A stretch of 64,000 nucleotides of DNA, taken from NCBI GenBank assembly GCA_007644065.1, contig VJWN01000027.1:1-64000 (forward strand), in the 5' to 3' direction. Below are positions 60,348 to 64,000 of this stretch, in pieces. Position numbers and translations under genes: made by a program. Source of the DNA: Margaritispora aquatica (taxonomy: Eukaryota > Ascomycota > Leotiomycetes > Helotiales > Discinellaceae). The notes beneath the pieces are model-generated. The model did not search any database, was not told the DNA's origin, and saw nothing but the letters and a program-made list of their open reading frames with translations. Position 1 is the stretch's first letter. Every line of letters begins with the position of its first letter.

Positions 60348-61847
60348 ATGGGTGACGCCAGAGCACAGCTAGATAACCTGGCGTGGGACGAAAACGATGA
60401 GGCATGGGAGATTTCACAGAAATGGCTTCGAAGGAGGGGTACTTGCGAACTTGCCGCTTCGCTTGTGGAGCAAAAATTTGGAAGAAAAGCAACATTCATA
60501 CCACCTTTGATCATTGGAGGGTACAACATCTTATATAAGATTCGAGTAGAGGGACTAGCCTCGGATGTCTATGTTCGGCTACCTTGCCCCAATTGGAGTC
60601 AATTTCCAGTTGAGAAGACTCTTCGAGAAGGTGCCACAGCACGATATGTTGAACAAAATACTCAGATCTCTGTTCCTAAGATATTCTATTACGGCGAGAA
60701 GTCTGATCTTGGTCCCTTCATGATCCTTCAGCACGTCGAAAATTGCGGATTGATGGTTAATAGGATTAAAATGCCTCAGACCGATCCTGACATAAGTTCT
60801 GTCCTAGACCCAGACATTTCAGAGAACGTACTCTCAAGTTTCTACAAAAAAGCAGCACGATGCCTATTGCAGATTTCTCGGCTATCATTTGATAGTATTG
60901 GATCGTTGTCTGAGAACAATGACACTGTGTTCTCTGTCACAGGGCGCCCTCTCTCAAAGAATATGAACGATATGCTGCAACTCGCAAATATCCCCTCTGC
61001 TGTACTTCCATTGGAAGAGAAGACATTCTCTACGACAGATGAATGGTATTCTGCTTTAGCAGAAATGCATATAGCACAGCTCATTTTCCAGCACAATGAC
61101 CTTGTGACTACCGAGGACGATTGCCGAAATAAGTATGTGTCACGACAACTCTTTCGCCGTTTAGCGAAGGACCATCGACTTTCAATTTTTGGATTTGCTG
61201 ATGATAACTGGTCGGCTCAGTCTAAGAGCTGGTCTTCACAACTTTCCCGGGCACCAAGTAATGTTGAATCGTTCAGGCTTTGGGTTGATGACTTCAGACC
61301 GGGTAATATCCTCATCAATGACTCTGGCGACATAGCTGCAGTTATAGACTGGGAATTTAGTTATGCTGGACCTACACAGTTTATACTTGATTGTCCGTGG
61401 TGGTTGCTTCTCGAAGTACCAGAGTCGTGGAAACCGGATATTGATGACTGGGCCAAAGTCTATGACATGCGATTGCAGACTTGGCTTTCGGCTATGGAGA
61501 AAGCTGAGAAGGAAATCGGGTCTGAAACTTTGCCCTTTTGTCTGTCCGTACACATGCGTGAAAGCTGGGAGACTGGCCGATCCTGGCTCAATTATGCTGC
61601 GAAAAACAGTTGGGCGTTCGACACAGTATTTTGGAAATATTTAGATGAGAAGTTTTTTGGATCTCGAGATGAGAATGTTCTCAAGGATGACCTATGGAAG
61701 ACGAGGTTCATGCTACTAAGTGAAAAGGAGAGAGCAGCTATGGAGCCGTTTGTGGAGTGGAAAATGAAGGACAAGAGTGAGAGGAAATTGGTGAATTGGG
61801 ATCCCGAGCAAGCGAAACAACGTCTATCTCAAGTCTTGTTTGACTGA
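60348..61847 (+). CDS. APH-family (aminoglycoside phosphotransferase-like) kinase-fold protein
   Basis: A single exon encodes 499 aa. The N-lobe starts near residue 45 (FIPPLIIGGYNILYKIRV, DVYVRLPCPN), with an ATP-proximal hinge FMILQHVEN. The catalytic segment is LWVDDFRPGNILINDSGD near residue 310, where the usual H-x-D is V-D-D with the Asp retained, and metal-binding Asp is in AAVIDWEFSYAGP. The following CPWWLLLEVPESW block is typical of the large fungal APH/choline-kinase-like family. Substrate is unknown, and fungal members are usually not antibiotic resistance enzymes. The absence of introns contrasts with most genes in the window. Confidence 0.85.
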   Translation: MGDARAQLDNLAWDENDEAWEISQKWLRRRGTCELAASLVEQKFGRKATFIPPLIIGGYNILYKIRVEGLASDVYVRLPCPNWSQFPVEKTLREGATARYVEQNTQISVPKIFYYGEKSDLGPFMILQHVENCGLMVNRIKMPQTDPDISSVLDPDISENVLSSFYKKAARCLLQISRLSFDSIGSLSENNDTVFSVTGRPLSKNMNDMLQLANIPSAVLPLEEKTFSTTDEWYSALAEMHIAQLIFQHNDLVTTEDDCRNKYVSRQLFRRLAKDHRLSIFGFADDNWSAQSKSWSSQLSRAPSNVESFRLWVDDFRPGNILINDSGDIAAVIDWEFSYAGPTQFILDCPWWLLLEVPESWKPDIDDWAKVYDMRLQTWLSAMEKAEKEIGSETLPFCLSVHMRESWETGRSWLNYAAKNSWAFDTVFWKYLDEKFFGSRDENVLKDDLWKTRFMLLSEKERAAMEPFVEWKMKDKSERKLVNWDPEQAKQRLSQVLFD

Positions 61848-63146
61848 TTCTGTGATATTTGAAACTCACAAATGAAGAAATATTCGTAGTCAGTCGGCTA
61901 GAAAGTGAAGATATTCTAAAATTGTGATACGATTATATCTACTATTGGAAATATCTAAGAGCAATAGCCCCCTCTATAGATGAAAGTCGGAGCTCTCGCT
62001 TAGTCGATTGGTCACATCAGAGATTTTCTATCTACAATTAGAGAGGAATACCAAAAAAAATAAGGCCGTATTTGCTTTCATAGAAGTTCGAAAAGAATAA
62101 CTAAGGAGAACTTTTATGTGACCAAGGAGAGAATTTTTAAGATAATATAGCTAGAATAAGAGGGAATTGCGAACTACAGCGTGAGGGGCGTACATAGGAA
62201 CGTATTCTACCTAAGGCAAAATACCTCAGTACTTGCCCTAACGCTAGAGGACCCTGCTGCTTACCGATAACCTCAAAGCCCCTTAGTACGGTACAGTAGT
62301 ACGGATATTTGATACGGATCCAAACCAGGATATCAGCAGGGCAAAAAGGGAATACATTAGGGAATGAGAGCACTTATATTTCTACTAAATTCGTAAGTAG
62401 GTAAATTTTAGGATTGTGGTTCGCGTTGGTTCCACGAATACTATTTGAACACGAAATATACTTGGCGAGACTATTACCCTAGAGTAGGAGTACCGTGCTG
62501 TTAGAAGTGACAGTCGAGAGTTAGCTTTGGGAAGGGAACCCCTTTTTCGAGAGTGAACCCTAGCTTACAAACTTGAAAAAAAAAAATACCCCCATACGCC
62601 AGACTTACGTATTATAGCCCTGCTTTTGGAAGTTGGATGTCCTATTATATAGCTGTACCTTACAATTGACACTCGCCTACAAGGGTCCAACTTCTTTTCT
62701 TTAGCGATAGTAGGACGATGTCGTTGTATTGGGTGGTTGTGTCGAGTAGCTGCGTTATAGGCTGACTTCTACTAGGCTGTCCTTGAATTGCCTTATCCCT
62801 AATGTCGATACTGTTTAAAGAAGGAATGATGAATCTCCTGTTCAACTGTTTTGTCCTAGGTTAATAGGCGAGACTGCTAGTATACGACAATACCCCGGTA
62901 CGCTTGTATGCCCGATAGAATAGCAAAGATAATATGGCTTAGCCGAGTTAATTTCGATGATCATGGTTTAATTGATCGATGGAAAATGACCAAGTAAAGA
63001 TTCTAGGGAGGGATTACAGGGTTTAGGTGTGGGGAAAATTAATTGGCAATACTTCTTGTATGTCTTATAAAAGTTAGTGGTAACTAAACTTATAGATTTC
63101 AAACACCAGCCCACATCTATTCCTGCCTTAGTTCCCAATTTCATAA
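61848..63146. other. right-flank intergenic region, no gene seen
   Basis: Rich in stops on both strands with short repeats (CCTTAGTACGG/ACAGTAGTACGG near 62280-62300). Frames 62137-62373 and 62660-62845 (-) have no family signal. The region may be an old repeat but is not as AT-saturated as the left edge. Confidence 0.4.
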
Positions 63147-63729
63147 TTATTCTCGAGCCAAATCCCTAACCGGATCGAACGGGACTGATCGAGATGACCT
63201 CGGGGCTATAGTAGCTGTCGAGGTATATTGGTTCGTCGACGAGGGCCCTTGGCCTACCCCTAGAGGTGGCTGAGAGGGAGGTGCGGTACTCCCAGTACTC
63301 CCAGTACTGGTGAGGGAGAATAACGCCGCTTCAATATGCCAATGCGCCATCCCTTCAATTCTGATCCAGTTATCTTGGTCCCCTACCGCATTTTGCATCC
63401 AAGAATCATCGCGTGAAAAGCGAAAAAACTCATCCAAAAATTTAATCTCGATTTGGCTGGTGATGAATCCTTTTTCCTCCTTTAATAGCATCTTGAATTG
63501 CGGTACCGAAGAGTTTATTTTCGTCAAGAATTCTCGAATGAACTCTTTCCGAGCACTCTTATATTCTTTTAACCACCAGACTACCACGATAAGGTCTATT
63601 ACTTACAAGGAGATGTGTCCACCTTATATCACCCGTCGCTGACCAGTAGTTTCTATCTCCTGTCGACTTGTTCATCATCTCTATCACAGTACGCTTGAGT
63701 GCCCGAGGCTTAACAACGAGAGGCGCCAT
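63147..63729 (-). CDS. weakly supported hypothetical protein
   Basis: The frame from an ATG at 63729 (MAPLVVKPRALKRTVIEMM) runs to NYWSATGD. It must be joined by a short intron (about 40 nt, donor GTGATA or GTAAGT near 63640-63605) to the frame WWLKEYKSARKEFIREFL that continues to 63147. The second part has charged helices and a low-complexity tail (GSTGSTAPPSQPP). No domain was recognised. The splice is uncertain. It could be a lineage-specific gene or part of an old element. Confidence 0.4.
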
Positions 63730-64000
63730 AGCAAGAGCCTCTTCTAGTTAGGTTGATGTGGAGAGTGTTTCCCACTATAAATCTTGATTATTCTATTCGC
63801 CTATACACGCCTGTGTCGTCTCTTGACAAAACTTTTGTCGGGTTTGGCGGTGGGAAGTACTGGAACCACCACGTAGCCTTCTCGAAGTTAGTTTTAGTAG
63901 GGTTATGGTGTATGTAGGGGTAGCTTAGTACTTCAACTACTGGTTGTCAATAAATAAAACCGTTGATGATCAGAAATGTTTTAATTTGAAACATGATGAA
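63730..64000. other. window edge, no gene seen
   Basis: Upstream side of the hypothetical gene. No recognisable feature. Confidence 0.35.

Overview
The window reads as nuclear chromosomal DNA of a filamentous ascomycete (Pezizomycotina). Supporting signs are short (about 40-60 nt, a few longer) GT-AG introns, four Zn(II)2Cys6 transcription factors, a Pth11-like 7-TM protein, a chitin synthase, a metacaspase, and an AT-saturated block at the left edge with transition-only divergence typical of repeat-induced point mutation (RIP). Leotiomycetes is my guess on overall feel; the window alone does not prove it. No tRNA, rRNA, CRISPR array or intact transposon was found.

Layout. 1-1785: AT-rich, RIP-like relic containing a degraded inverted repeat. 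1786-3043 (-): metacaspase without a prodomain. 3647-6443 (-): 9-exon Zn2Cys6 factor. About 6850-8460 (-): decayed ADAM-type metalloprotease gene. 9354-10795 (-): unknown protein with an N-myristoylation signal. 12916-16019 (+): chitin synthase behind a long pyrimidine-rich leader. 16711-19022 (+): second Zn2Cys6 factor. 21526-22864 (+): Pth11-like rhodopsin-fold protein. 23779-24745 (-): SurE-like phosphatase. 25449-25902 (-): His/Gly-rich small protein. 26798-28178 (-): wax-synthase/MBOAT-like acyltransferase. 29482-30908 (+) and 31879-34855 (+): third and fourth Zn2Cys6 factors. 36222-38233 (-): concentrative nucleoside transporter. 38234-44167: about 6 kb with no convincing gene but many simple repeats and a short element with inverted ends. 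44168-44956 (+): triple C2HC finger protein. 46841-47359 (+): small membrane protein. 48136-49245 (-): NADH-cytochrome b5 reductase. 49658-50586 (+): DUF3605/GlcNAc-induced-type protein. 50673-51161 (-): Snd2/TMEM208. 52039-54593 (+): APC3/Cdc27. 55756-56573 (+): secreted PEBP-family protein. 57145-58703 (+): RBR ubiquitin ligase. 60348-61847 (+): APH-like kinase-fold protein. 63147-63729 (-): weak hypothetical gene.

How the parts relate. The right third (48-59 kb) is mostly conserved housekeeping genes (b5 reductase, Snd2, APC3, an RBR ligase). The left half is richer in regulators and lineage-variable genes and contains a dead protease gene and a RIP-scarred repeat. I see no coherent biosynthetic cluster, although four Zn2Cys6 factors, an acyltransferase and a 7-TM protein lie within 32 kb. 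The strongest unusual signals are the ADAM pseudogene, the RIP-marked inverted repeat and the 152-bp element with inverted ends at 42.4 kb. I found no candidate for a wholly new system.

Exon borders were placed by hand from splice consensus, reading-phase arithmetic and family similarity recalled from knowledge. No alignment or search was run.
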